Source of the DNA: Micromonospora sp. WMMD1155
GTDB lineage: Bacteria; Actinomycetota; Actinomycetes; Mycobacteriales; Micromonosporaceae
DNA: 64,000 nucleotides
Direction of reading: 5' to 3'
Assembly (NCBI RefSeq): GCF_029581275.1
Contig: NZ_CP120742.1
Span: 5,704,501-5,768,500 of the forward strand
Under the pieces are notes generated by a model. It was not told where the DNA came from. It searched no databases and saw only the letters and a list, made by a program, of their open reading frames with translations. Positions within the stretch are counted from its first letter, which is position 1; every line of letters begins with the position of its first letter. This document shows, one piece after another, positions 35,686-44,504 of the stretch. The position numbers and the translations under genes are program-made.

Positions 35686-36559
35686 GATGGACCTCTTCCT
35701 TGATCTTGCTGATCATCCTCCTCGATTGTTCCTCATCAAGCGCGAGGTCGAGGAGGCTCACCCAGACCTTCTCGTAGACCGCGAACTCCTCGGGCCGGTC
35801 GAGGTAGAGCGCTCCGGTCACCGACTCGCTGTAGACCACGGATGCATCGGGAACCACTCGGTTGACGAGCGGGAAGTCGAGCATGACGAACGCTCCGGCG
35901 AGTGCGCCGTAGTGCGCACCGGCCGACAGTGGCAATACGCGGATCGACACGTTGGGTAGCCCGGACCGTTCAAGAAGGCGGTCGAGCTGCTCAGCCATGA
36001 CCGCCGAGCCGCCGACCCGTCGAAGCAAGACCGCTTCCGACAGAACCCATTCCACGGTCGGTGCTTTTGGGAGCCGGCGAACGAGGATCTCTTGCCTGCG
36101 ACGGCGGACGTCCAGGACTTCCTCCAACTCGTCCATCGGAATGTTGGGGCGGTTCTGGTAGACGCCCCGGGTGTAGCCCGGAGTCTGTAGCAGCCCGGGC
36201 ACCAGAGTGTCATCGTGCTCTCGCAGCCGAGACGCTGCGGATTCCAGGCCGACGTACAGCTCGAACCACTCAGGGATGGCGTCGCCGTACGAGTGCCACC
36301 AGCCCTTGGCCTTGGTCTCGTTTGCCAGGGCGATGAGGGCGCCGGTCAGGTCGGGAGTCGCCCTGTAAAGCTCGCACAGGGCCTTGGCGTCCACAGTGCG
36401 GACCGGGCCGAGGCCGGTCTCGATGCGCCACAGCTTCTGTCGGCTGAACTGCATTGCCTCCGACGCGCCGTCCAGCGTCATCCGCGCCTCGGTGCGTAGG
36501 TCGCGCAGCGCTCGCCCGAGCTGCCGTCGCGGCACTGTCGATCCCATGTCGTCGGCCAT
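35678..36559 (-). CDS. XRE regulator with DUF5753 domain
   Basis: 293 residues. N-terminal HTH (LGRALRDLRTEARMTLDGAS, FSRQKLWRIETGLG), then the DUF5753 domain (VPGLLQTPGYTRGVYQ, LLRRVGGSAVMAEQLDRLLE, VRVLPLSAGAHYG). Pairs with the DUF397 gene downstream. GGGAG precedes the ATG. Confidence 0.93.
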   Translation of the reverse strand: MADDMGSTVPRRQLGRALRDLRTEARMTLDGASEAMQFSRQKLWRIETGLGPVRTVDAKALCELYRATPDLTGALIALANETKAKGWWHSYGDAIPEWFELYVGLESAASRLREHDDTLVPGLLQTPGYTRGVYQNRPNIPMDELEEVLDVRRRRQEILVRRLPKAPTVEWVLSEAVLLRRVGGSAVMAEQLDRLLERSGLPNVSIRVLPLSAGAHYGALAGAFVMLDFPLVNRVVPDASVVYSESVTGALYLDRPEEFAVYEKVWVSLLDLALDEEQSRRMISKIKEEVHHG

Positions 36560-36691
36560 CGGCTCCCGCCCTCTCCGTGTTGCATTTTGTTACATCCGGA
36601 TGCCATCGGTGAAACGTGTGACCGTTGCGCCCGGGAATCAATTCCATTGGTTGCTGTCACGCCGAGCCACTACGCCTCTGACCATACAAGA

Positions 36692-36757
36692 CACCCCCGA
36701 CAGTAGCCATGAGCGCGCAATTCCCATGCGTGCTTAATCGGCGTACTGTCGGGGGTG
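36692..36757 (-). terminator. Long hairpin after the second type VII-linked operon
   Basis: A perfect 14-bp inverted repeat, CACCCCCGACAGTA (36692-36705) and TACTGTCGGGGGTG (36744-36757), with a 38-base loop, just past the stop of the leftward membrane protein. Most simply a terminator; the size of the loop also allows an operator role for the downstream XRE gene. Confidence 0.55.
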
Positions 36758-36776
36758 GAATGGTGTGGTGTGAGGT

Positions 36777-37085
36777 TTAGAATTCGTAGCGGATCCGGGC
36801 CAGGCCGCAGGCAACCAGCATGCCGAGAATGACCAGCCCAACCCTCGTCCAGGGCACGTCCCTGCTCGGTCGGACGCCGATCGAGACCGCCACCGCCAGT
36901 TGCGCGGTGAGGATGAGGCAGATGACGACACTGAGCACCCGGTAGCCGACCCCGAAGAAGGACCACCAGGTCACGGTGCCGAACACCGCAGGCACCACCA
37001 TCAGCAGGCTGAGCCCGATCAACGGCGTAGCGAGCTTCCACCGCAGCAGAGCGCTTCCTGCCGGATGTGATGTCTGTCGAGTCAA
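36777..37085 (-). CDS. Small integral membrane protein
   Basis: 102 residues with three hydrophobic helices (PLIGLSLLMVVPAVFGTV, VICLILTAQLAVAVSIGV, VGLVILGMLVACGLAR). Overlaps the lipoprotein gene by 4 bases and ends the leftward type VII-linked operon. Family not recognised; may anchor or be the immunity partner of the secreted protein. Confidence 0.65.
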   Translation of the reverse strand: MTRQTSHPAGSALLRWKLATPLIGLSLLMVVPAVFGTVTWWSFFGVGYRVLSVVICLILTAQLAVAVSIGVRPSRDVPWTRVGLVILGMLVACGLARIRYEF

Positions 37086-37588
37086 CTGTCGATTACCCGG
37101 AGGAACACGGTGCCGCTGCCGGCGTCGAGATAGGCGGTGCCGTTGTACTGTGCCGTCCGCACGTCCTTGGTGAACTGCTCACTGACCTGCCAGGTGCCGC
37201 CGTTGGGCAGGAACGGGCGCAGCTCGGCGCTCAGTGGCGCGTCCCAGTCGGGCGGTGCTGGCTGCCACTCGTACTCTTTGAGGGTTGTGGCCAAGGTGTC
37301 GGGTCGCAGCACGACCAAGGCCTCGATGCGTGTGTCGGTCGGGCCTGGCACGCTGCTGCGGCTGCCACCGCCGGCCGATGCTGCTTGCCAGTGGGCTTCA
37401 ACGAAGTCGCCGAGGCGTGGGAACCGTTTGACGATCGGGTCTCGGTCGGTTCGTACCGGTGCCGGGCTCACGCTGGTGGCCCTCCCTGTCGGCTCGTCAT
37501 TGCCGGTGCTGTCGGAGCATCCGGCGAGGGTGACGACGAGCGCCGTCGCCAGCAGCCCGGCGCGAAGATCAACCATCGGAACGTCCAT
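37082..37588 (-). CDS. Lipoprotein of the type VII-linked operon
   Basis: 168 residues from the ATG at 37588 (ATG 37576 equally possible); both lie inside the end of the preceding gene. Lipobox in LLATALVVTLAGCSDS. The mature part (PIVKRFPRLGDFVEAHWQAA, YLDAGSGTVFLRVIDS) has no recognised domain. Order WXG100-like, long secreted protein, lipoprotein, membrane protein suggests a secreted effector with surface partners. Confidence 0.75.
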   Translation of the reverse strand: MDVPMVDLRAGLLATALVVTLAGCSDSTGNDEPTGRATSVSPAPVRTDRDPIVKRFPRLGDFVEAHWQAASAGGGSRSSVPGPTDTRIEALVVLRPDTLATTLKEYEWQPAPPDWDAPLSAELRPFLPNGGTWQVSEQFTKDVRTAQYNGTAYLDAGSGTVFLRVIDS

Positions 37589-38939
37589 CCGCCCGGTCTT
37601 CGCCGGGGGCTTGCCGCTGCGAGCCGTCACCGCCGCTGACATTCGGTGACTCGCCGATGGTCCAGGTCACTGTGCGCTCCAAGTCGCCGTAGGTGCGGAA
37701 CTCCTTGGCCCACCCTAAGGTCGAGAACCGGCCGTTGGCGTCGTCGGGCTCGCCGGTCGCGATGTCGGCGGCGTCCTTGTTGAAGTTGTACATGTCCTCG
37801 GCGTGGACCTTGATCTTCATCGTGATCTGGTCGCCGTCGACCACCACATCGGACGTGCCGTACATGGAGAAGTCGCCGAGGCTCTTCTGCCAGTTCTCTG
37901 TGGTCGGGTAGAGGCCCATGCTGTCGACCGTCGCCGGATCACCGGTCATCTGAAAGGCGACCTGCCCAGTTTCCTGGTAGAGCCGCTCGGCTTCACGCTG
38001 AGCGACCGAAATCTCTCTGTCCACTGCGCCCCGGATGTTGGGGTCCTCCCGGTAGCCTTCCTCGAAATCGACCCGCCGGTCGGTGCCGGTGCCGTCCCGG
38101 TAATGGGCATACAGGTCGAGGGCGTCATCCAGGTCGGGCCGCGCCGTCTGGCCAGCACGAAGCATGGCCTGCCACTTGTTCCAACTCGCGTAGTCACCAG
38201 GGGTGGGCGTGGCGTTGGGGTCGTACGGAAAGTCGTCGTCGAACGTCAACGCCGGAACGGTCGGCGGGCCGATCTGGTACTCGCCCCGGAGGTCGCGCAA
38301 CCCTGGCGTTCCATCGACGATTTTGGCGCTTAGCGCGGAGTCTGCCAGGAAATCGGGCAACAGGCGGTAGGCCGCAGCGAGTAGGGCGATTGCTGCAGTG
38401 CGGGCGTCGGTCTCGATACGGACCGCTTCCTCGTACGCGTCAGTGGCGGTTTGCCAGAGTCGCTCGGCGTCGCCCCGAACTCTGTCGATCTCATCGTGGA
38501 CGCTGAACTCGATGAGCCAGTCCATGGCCCCGGTGCTGGTCCGCAGGTCGTTCCAGGCCCGCAACGCGTCCGACGCGCGAACCACCGGCGACTGAGTGGC
38601 CACGATCGGCGCGATAAGAGCGCGGAGTTGCCCCTCGGCGGTGATTCCCTCGGCTACCAGAGCTTGAGCCCGAGCCTGCGCCTCCGCGTAATCGTCGATG
38701 GCCACGCCGGCCTTGTCGAACCCGTCGTGCAGACCGTCGATGAGGTCGACGGCCTCCCTGAGGCGCTGTTCGTAGATGTCGGCGAGATCGGAAGCCCACT
38801 CCACGGTGCCGCGCAGACCATCCAGCGTGGGCGACACCGCACTGATGACTCTCTTCGCCCGTAGGCACTCATCGGCCACCGCGTTGACAAAGCCCGGCTT
38901 CATCGCCTCGATATAGCGCGCCGCATCTCGGTAAGCCAC
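37569..38939 (-). CDS. Type VII-secreted-like helical protein, unknown C-terminus
   Basis: 456 residues, no signal peptide. The N-terminal 200 residues are long helices (VADECLRAKRVISAVSPTLD, LADIYEQRLREAVDLIDGLH) like LXG/WXG-type export domains. The C-terminal half contains FDDDFPYDPNATPTPGDYAS and a beta-rich region (SMYGTSDVVVDGDQITMKIK) that reads like a secreted effector. No toxin family recognised. Follows the small WXG100-like gene by 4 bases. Confidence 0.65.
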   Translation of the reverse strand: MAYRDAARYIEAMKPGFVNAVADECLRAKRVISAVSPTLDGLRGTVEWASDLADIYEQRLREAVDLIDGLHDGFDKAGVAIDDYAEAQARAQALVAEGITAEGQLRALIAPIVATQSPVVRASDALRAWNDLRTSTGAMDWLIEFSVHDEIDRVRGDAERLWQTATDAYEEAVRIETDARTAAIALLAAAYRLLPDFLADSALSAKIVDGTPGLRDLRGEYQIGPPTVPALTFDDDFPYDPNATPTPGDYASWNKWQAMLRAGQTARPDLDDALDLYAHYRDGTGTDRRVDFEEGYREDPNIRGAVDREISVAQREAERLYQETGQVAFQMTGDPATVDSMGLYPTTENWQKSLGDFSMYGTSDVVVDGDQITMKIKVHAEDMYNFNKDAADIATGEPDDANGRFSTLGWAKEFRTYGDLERTVTWTIGESPNVSGGDGSQRQAPGEDRADGRSDG

Positions 38940-38943
38940 GGCG

Positions 38944-39282
38944 TCAAGAGCTGCGCTGGTCGGCGGGTTGATATGTGGACTGGGTGAGGAACGTGTTCAT
39001 GTCCGCCGCCATAGTCGCCTCGGTCTGCTCGTAGTTGTCGGCTGAGGCCGCGACCCGCAGGGACAGGGCAGCCAGCAGCGCGACAACGTCCTGGTGTTGA
39101 TCGTGAGCGAACTCGGCAAACCGGCGCATCGCCTGTGCCAGGTCCGGGTGGCTGGCGGGGTCGTCGGCCCAGTCGAGCACGAAAAGATCAATTTGGCCGG
39201 TCTGCAGTTGCCGGGCCAGGTCATGCAGGGTCGCGGCCGCTCCAGTCAGTGAGCCGGGATCCACCTGAAAACCGCCTGCCAC
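38944..39282 (-). CDS. WXG100/EspC-like small secreted protein
   Basis: 112 residues from a GTG with GGGGTGA upstream. GGFQVDPGSLTGAAATLHDL is the usual N-terminus of actinobacterial ESX secretion targets; a second amphipathic helix (LLAALSLRVAASADNYEQTE) follows. First gene of the leftward operon. Confidence 0.8.
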   Translation of the reverse strand: MAGGFQVDPGSLTGAAATLHDLARQLQTGQIDLFVLDWADDPASHPDLAQAMRRFAEFAHDQHQDVVALLAALSLRVAASADNYEQTEATMAADMNTFLTQSTYQPADQRSS

Positions 39283-39348
39283 TTCATCACCCCGTATTCA
39301 TGGCGAAGCGTGCCGCTCTCAACGGTGCCGCCAGCTTAGGAGGCAGGG

Positions 39349-40776
39349 TCAAGCGCCACCATCAAGGACGCGGACGACCAGGACCGTCCCATCTCGGCCG
39401 AACGAGTACACGTTTTTGCCGTCGTCCGGCAGCTCGAGTCGTCGACGAAAGAGGCTTGGTGCACCCGTCAGATAGGCGCCGACCTGACCCTCGGCCAGCT
39501 CACGGTAGAGGCGGCTTTCGACGCCCCGGAACACCTCCAACACCCTGCCTCGGCCCAGGGGTGCGCGGTGCCGAGTGCCTTCGGCGGAGAGCCCGTTGGG
39601 TAGCGGGAACGTCGCGGCGCTGCTCGTGGCCCATGCCGGGTCCAGATTGAACAGCGCTGGCTGGAGGTTGCCATCTTCCATCCCGCGCTGACGCGGGGTG
39701 GCATAGTCGCTGGCGGCGGCGTTGTTGCCGGCGAAGAGCAGAGCGGTGGCCGCGACGGCGCGGGCCAGGATCTGGGTGAACCAGCCACGCTGCTGCTCGG
39801 GTATGTCGAAGACCTGGGGCGCTCCCGGCGGCAGCTCGTCGGGCAGGTCCGGCTCGGTGGCAGCCTCACTGGCAGGGGAGAGCGCGCCGGTGGGTGTCTG
39901 TCTCGCCGCGGGTTCTTGCGCGATGGCAGTCCGCGGGCGCCAGAACTGGTCCTCAGGGGTAGTGCTCAACAGGCCGTCCAGCTCGTCGTCGTCACCGGAC
40001 CACAACTCGTCGTCCCCGGGCGGGTCAAGCACGTAGGCGGTGATCCCGCTCTGGGCGAGGTGCGAGGCGACCATCAGCGACGGGGGATGACTTCCGCCCA
40101 CCGACAGAGCCTCTACCTGTACGGCGGCCCGGGCGAGCTGCCCGTGGATGAAGCTCGGCGGCCCGTGGGTGCCCTTGCACTCCAGGATCACGATCTTCAT
40201 CCGCCGGCGGGTCTTCGTGGCGTGGTGACCGAGCAGGATGTAGTCCGGCCGCTTCTTGGTGCGCGAGACGGACTCCACCGCGCCGCCGCCATCCACGAAA
40301 CCAGCCTTCAGCGCCACCTCCGCGTCGACCGCGTGGAACGTCCACCCCCGATACTGTCGGCGCAGCAGGTTCTTCGCGACGACGAGGGCCAAGCCGACGC
40401 CCAACTGCTCAGACTGGGTCACCTTGTGGTGGTAGACGACCTCGTTGGCATCCGGCGTCAGTGCGAGACGCCCACCGTTCTTGGTCAGCGTGGCGCAGTA
40501 GCGGACGGCGGCCCAGTGCCGGGCCACCTGCGACAGCGGGGAGGCGGTGAGGAGGGTGGTGGCCACCCCCAGCTCGTGTAACACCTGCGCGGGCGTGGTC
40601 CGCATGCCGCCCGTGCCGACGTCCACCGGGGTCAACCTCTTGTGATGCCAGTACGCCTCGCGGGTCTTGGCATGTGTCTCGGCGTACCGGAGCACATCGT
40701 CGACGAGTTGGTCGGAGGAGTTGAGCGCCAGTAGCGACTGGTGGCTCAGAGACCGCACAAGCGATTCAATTTCCAT
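39349..40776 (-). CDS. PD-(D/E)XK-like nuclease candidate
   Basis: 475 residues from the ATG at 40776 (GGGGGTGG upstream). The segment KKRPDYILLGHHATKTRRRM followed by KIVILECKGTHGPPSF has the D...ExK spacing of restriction-type nucleases (Asp in RPDY, Glu/Lys in LECKG), inside an alpha/beta context. The C-terminal half has a hydrophobic helix (FTQILARAVAATALLFAG) and a beta-rich end. Family otherwise unrecognised. Lies downstream of an EVE-HNH gene and a DUF6308 gene, all leftward, so it may be the third nuclease-type gene of a small restriction cluster. Confidence 0.65.
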   Translation of the reverse strand: MEIESLVRSLSHQSLLALNSSDQLVDDVLRYAETHAKTREAYWHHKRLTPVDVGTGGMRTTPAQVLHELGVATTLLTASPLSQVARHWAAVRYCATLTKNGGRLALTPDANEVVYHHKVTQSEQLGVGLALVVAKNLLRRQYRGWTFHAVDAEVALKAGFVDGGGAVESVSRTKKRPDYILLGHHATKTRRRMKIVILECKGTHGPPSFIHGQLARAAVQVEALSVGGSHPPSLMVASHLAQSGITAYVLDPPGDDELWSGDDDELDGLLSTTPEDQFWRPRTAIAQEPAARQTPTGALSPASEAATEPDLPDELPPGAPQVFDIPEQQRGWFTQILARAVAATALLFAGNNAAASDYATPRQRGMEDGNLQPALFNLDPAWATSSAATFPLPNGLSAEGTRHRAPLGRGRVLEVFRGVESRLYRELAEGQVGAYLTGAPSLFRRRLELPDDGKNVYSFGRDGTVLVVRVLDGGA

Positions 40777-40904
40777 GGCCACCCCCGGTGCTGACGCACT
40801 GCATGAGCCAGGCACCCAGAGTGATCGATTAATCTCATAGTGTCAATGCCGTTCGATTGCGCCAGCTCGCACTGCCGTGTCTGCCAGGCCAGCCGTCGAC
40901 GCAA

Positions 40905-41759
40905 CTACCGGGCAAGCTTTGTCAGCTGGTTCAGGTGGGCGGCGAGGCGGCGCTTCGAGGGTTGGTGTTGAGCCCGAGAGGGCAGGCTGAGGCGCTTGCC
41001 GCGCAGCTTTGCATAGGACGAGCCGGCGAGACGTTCGGAGACGACGAGTCTGCCTTCCGGGTCGACTCCGATGAGGTGTAGATCGAACAGCGTGTGCAGG
41101 TCCGCGCGAAGAAGCAGCCCGTTGGTGAGCTGATTGCTGTGCGCTCCGCGGTACCCGTCGATGTGCGCCGCTTCCAGGACCTCCACGGCTCGCTCGCCGG
41201 TGACGGCGCACTGCCCGCCGTAGGCACCGAGCAGACCTTGTCGGAAGGTGTGCTGCCCCTGTCGTTGAACGATGGTCCGCAGGGTGCGGAGCCGGGTGTC
41301 TTCCTCAGGGCTCGGCTCGGAGTCCAGGTCGGAAAGCATCAAGCGTTGGGTCGTCAGCCAATCGTCAAGCACCTCTGCGGCGTGCTGGTTCGCTCGGACA
41401 GCTGCCCTCTGGGCGATCTGACCGAACAACGACCGTGGGATCGGGTTCTGCATCAGACGCTCCGTGGCGTCGATGTTCCAGACCAGCGATGCATGCCAGA
41501 AGTCACCGTCGAAATCGATGTCGACGGTCTGAGCAAGTGCACAGACGTACTGGTACGGGGTCGATGCGTATACCCAGATGGCGTCACCAGGACGCATCTG
41601 ACGGAAGCCCGTTCCCAGGACCCACCGATCGACCTCGTTGCGGCTCTGCCGGATGTCGTCGAGCAACTGCTGCGGCGATACCTCGGTGTCCCCGTTCCTG
41701 GTGTCGAGGTAGTAGTTGCTCTTCTCGTTCGTCGGGTAGATCCAGTGAATGACCGGCAT
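40905..41759 (-). CDS. EVE/PUA-like reader fused to HNH endonuclease
   Basis: 284 residues. The N-terminal 110 (VIHWIYPTNEKSNYYLD, FRQMRPGDAIWVYAST) look like an EVE/ASCH (PUA-superfamily) domain, which reads modified bases. The C-terminal part is an HNH nuclease: YGGQCAVTGERAVEVLEAAH, then NGLLLRADLHTLFDLHLIGV with both His and the Asn in place. Such fusions are typical modification-dependent (type IV-like) restriction enzymes that would cut phage DNA with altered bases. It follows the DUF6308 gene by 11 bases, so the two are probably co-transcribed. Confidence 0.85.
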   Translation of the reverse strand: MPVIHWIYPTNEKSNYYLDTRNGDTEVSPQQLLDDIRQSRNEVDRWVLGTGFRQMRPGDAIWVYASTPYQYVCALAQTVDIDFDGDFWHASLVWNIDATERLMQNPIPRSLFGQIAQRAAVRANQHAAEVLDDWLTTQRLMLSDLDSEPSPEEDTRLRTLRTIVQRQGQHTFRQGLLGAYGGQCAVTGERAVEVLEAAHIDGYRGAHSNQLTNGLLLRADLHTLFDLHLIGVDPEGRLVVSERLAGSSYAKLRGKRLSLPSRAQHQPSKRRLAAHLNQLTKLAR

Positions 41760-41770
41760 GCATCTCCGTC

Positions 41771-42394
41771 CTACAGGTCGCGATCCTTACCCTCGCGCCA
41801 CGCGATCACGTCGAGGATGCGCAACGCGCTGACCTCCGCCGGAAGGCCGACCACGTCGCGCAGGCGGAGCAGCCGTCGGTGCAACGCGCAATCGTCGGCG
41901 CGCAATGCCGTGCGCACCGGTTCCCACTGGGCTGGCACCGTGTCTGTCACGGCCGCGACCACCGTGTCCCAGATGGGCCGCAGGCGTGGCCGCTTGCGCG
42001 CCAGCAGCTTCGACGCGGTGGTCGTACCAACACCTGGGATGGTGCGCAGCTCATCCATGATCCGCCAGCCAGCCCAGGTGTGGCCGAAAGGTTTGTCCTC
42101 GTTGGCCAGGTCACGGTCGGGGCCGAGGTCTACTAGCAACTGCGAGAACTCCCCCGAGCGGTCACGCAGCAGTGCCCGTACCGCGGTCTTCGGCGCCTCG
42201 ACGGAGAGGAACTTGATCGCGATCAGGTCGTCGGCCGTGAAGCGCATAGGGTCGCTATCGGTCGCCCAGGTATCGAAGTGTGCGCCGTCGGCGCAGCCGA
42301 TGCCGAGGTACGGGTCACCGTAGTAACGCTTCAATAGGGCGATGGCGTCGGCGTCATCGGATTTCTGGAGCGCTTCAGGGGGCCGGAACGTCAC
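41771..42394 (-). CDS. DUF6308 family protein with helix-hairpin-helix
   Basis: 207 residues from GTG 42394 (AGGG seven bases upstream). RFTADDLIAIKFLSVEAPKT matches DUF6308 as I know it; LRTIPGVGTTTASKLLARKR is a helix-hairpin-helix, so it probably binds DNA. Function unknown. First gene of the leftward EVE-HNH unit. Confidence 0.75.
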   Translation of the reverse strand: MTFRPPEALQKSDDADAIALLKRYYGDPYLGIGCADGAHFDTWATDSDPMRFTADDLIAIKFLSVEAPKTAVRALLRDRSGEFSQLLVDLGPDRDLANEDKPFGHTWAGWRIMDELRTIPGVGTTTASKLLARKRPRLRPIWDTVVAAVTDTVPAQWEPVRTALRADDCALHRRLLRLRDVVGLPAEVSALRILDVIAWREGKDRDL

Positions 42395-42736
42395 GATCGG
42401 ACCCTGCCAGCACAGGCCGGCAGAGTCTATGGACCAAACGGTGTACCTTCCGTCACCCGAGGGTCGCGGATGGGGCGGGCCGGATGCGCCGACTCGGCGG
42501 TGGACGCCCTGACCCGTTGACGAGGCCGGTGCGCGCCGAGTGGAGGGCGTCAATGCACGATTCCCAGGCGCGAGAATGGCGTGCAAGACCTCCAGTGGAC
42601 ATATGGCTGAGGCGACAGATTGGCACTGTCGATACGTTGGTCAGCAGGGAATGCACGATATCGACGGCCGTCGCGGCAACTGGCGGCTGTTGGGCTGGAC
42701 GAACCTGAGGGCTGACTGCTGGTAGGCGGCGGGCGA
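42395..42736. other. Intergenic region between two divergent units
   Basis: 342 bases without a convincing gene. It should hold the promoters of the leftward DUF6308/EVE-HNH unit and the rightward dioxygenase operon. I saw no clear -35/-10 pair and no strong hairpin. Confidence 0.5.
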
Positions 42737-43474
42737 ATGCTGTTGGTAGAGGCGAGACACGAGGTCGAGGTACGCCCGGAATCGGTGCCCGCCACCCTCG
42801 CCCGCGATGGCGTCGTCCTCATCCAGCAGGGGTCCGTTGCCGAGGTCGCGGAACTGCTCGACGGGTGGACGGTCCCCGTAGACCACCCTCACCAGGTGGC
42901 CGACGGACTCACCGTCATCACACCTCGTATCCATTCGGGCGCTGCCGATAATGAGGCGGGTTTCACCGATCTGCCCCTGTCACCGCACACCGACCGCAGC
43001 TTGCACAAACAGCCGCCCAGTGTGCTCGCCACGTTGATGCTCGCCCCGGCGAGGGCTGGGGGAAGCGCGACACTGGTGGACGCCGCTCAAGTGTTGATGA
43101 TCCTCCGCCGTCGGGCCGAGGACGCTGCGATCGCTCGTCTACGGCTGAAGACGACAGCCGGCCAACTCGGCCCCCCGGTCGTCGAATTCACGTCCGGCCA
43201 CGCCCGCATCCGGTACCGCGACGACCGGATCGCCCACCCCCACAGCACCGACCGTCACACAGATCTCGTGGCCGATCTTCGTCGGCTGATAACCGAGACG
43301 GTCCGATCCTTGCACCTGGGCGAGGGCGACGGTTACCTCGTACACAACCACCGCTTCCTGCACGGGCGCACGGCCTTCACCGGCGACCGGAGCCTGGTGC
43401 GTTTCCTGGCGAGAGTCAACAGCGACCATCCGTACACCTGGTTGAACCGGGGGTTTTCGATTGCGAGTTCCTAG
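42737..43474 (+). CDS. TauD/TfdA-type 2OG-Fe(II) dioxygenase
   Basis: 245 residues. The iron triad is visible: HTD in LSPHTDRSLHKQPP, distal His in YLVHNHRFLHGRTAF, and the 2OG-binding Arg just after it (LVRFLARVNSDHPY). Length fits small TauD-family hydroxylases. Substrate unknown. First gene of a four-gene coupled operon, which is unusual company for a TauD enzyme and hints at a nucleotide- or signal-modifying role rather than catabolism. Confidence 0.85.
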   Translation: MLLVEARHEVEVRPESVPATLARDGVVLIQQGSVAEVAELLDGWTVPVDHPHQVADGLTVITPRIHSGAADNEAGFTDLPLSPHTDRSLHKQPPSVLATLMLAPARAGGSATLVDAAQVLMILRRRAEDAAIARLRLKTTAGQLGPPVVEFTSGHARIRYRDDRIAHPHSTDRHTDLVADLRRLITETVRSLHLGEGDGYLVHNHRFLHGRTAFTGDRSLVRFLARVNSDHPYTWLNRGFSIASS

Positions 43475-44489
43475 ACCTCGCGTTGCAGTGGCCTCACCGC
43501 AAAACCGCGCGCGCCTCGTCGCCGCGCTGTCGAAGGTGCCGCCACCGTCCGACGCGGCCTTCCCGCAGGCAATCCGGGCCGTCGTCGAGGCGTACCCCGA
43601 CCCCGAGCCGCTGCTGCGCGCCGTTCTCGACGATCACGCCATTCGCAGCCGGTCCCGGTTCGCGGCGCTCTACGCTCTCCTGCTGCGGTTACGGCGCGAG
43701 GAGCGCCACGCTGAGTACGCCTCGGTCGTCCGAGACCACGAGGACGAGTTTGGGGCAGAGCCCTACTTCCACACCTTCCGCGCGATCGTGGCCCGCGCCA
43801 AGGGCGACCTTGCCTCACTTCGCAGCTCGGTCGAATACTCTCGGCAGGCCGTCGCCTCCATGCCTGACGTCGCGGCGGTGATCCATCAGCTGGCGGCGTT
43901 CTGGGTCGAGTACCTCGAACGCCTGGAGGATCCAGGCCCGACACGTGACCTCGACGAGGTGGAGCGGCACATCGACCGGGCGATAACCCTCACCCAGGGG
44001 CGAGTCGCCCACTACTACGAGACGAAAGGCCGGGTGCTGGCACTGCGCGGGGAGTTCGAGGCGGCCAGGGCCGCCATCGCGCAGGCCATCGAACTGGAGC
44101 CGCGCGATTCCCGGGACCACCTGCGTCGGCTCACCCAGTACCAGTCGAGCCGGATCCGGGTCGATCTGATGCAGGAGCGCGCCCGGTGGGCCCAGGCCCA
44201 CGCCCGCTTCCGCACTGAGTTGACCGAGTTCAAGGGCCAGCAACTGCAACTCCTGGGCCTGCTGGCGGCCGTGGTGGCCTTCATCGCCACAGCCAGCAAC
44301 ATCGCCAGCCAGAGCACAGGCGTCGAGGGCCTCCGTCTCATGCTCGTGGCATCCGGCGCGATCGCTGTCGTTTTCGGTACGTTCTCTCTCGTCAACAACA
44401 GCCGCGTTCTCCGGGTGATCGCAGCGGTCGTCATCGGGTGCGCCATGATCGGGGCCGGCATGTTCGTGCCAGCCTCGTGGATGCCATGA
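43461..44489 (+). CDS. TPR protein with C-terminal membrane helices
   Basis: 342 residues from a TTG with GGGGG seven bases upstream, overlapping the dioxygenase stop by 14 bases. The N-terminal 250 residues are helical with a TPR-like pair (YYETKGRVLALRGEFEAARA, AIAQAIELEPRDSRDHLRRL). The last 90 residues form about three transmembrane helices (LLGLLAAVVAFIATASNIA, MLVASGAIAVVFGTFSLV, VIAAVVIGCAMIGAGMFV). This sensor-plus-membrane layout resembles membrane effectors of abortive-infection systems, but no named family is recognised. Confidence 0.75.
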   Translation: MRVPRPRVAVASPQNRARLVAALSKVPPPSDAAFPQAIRAVVEAYPDPEPLLRAVLDDHAIRSRSRFAALYALLLRLRREERHAEYASVVRDHEDEFGAEPYFHTFRAIVARAKGDLASLRSSVEYSRQAVASMPDVAAVIHQLAAFWVEYLERLEDPGPTRDLDEVERHIDRAITLTQGRVAHYYETKGRVLALRGEFEAARAAIAQAIELEPRDSRDHLRRLTQYQSSRIRVDLMQERARWAQAHARFRTELTEFKGQQLQLLGLLAAVVAFIATASNIASQSTGVEGLRLMLVASGAIAVVFGTFSLVNNSRVLRVIAAVVIGCAMIGAGMFVPASWMP

Positions 44490-44504
44490 GAGTTTGGACA
44501 GGCC

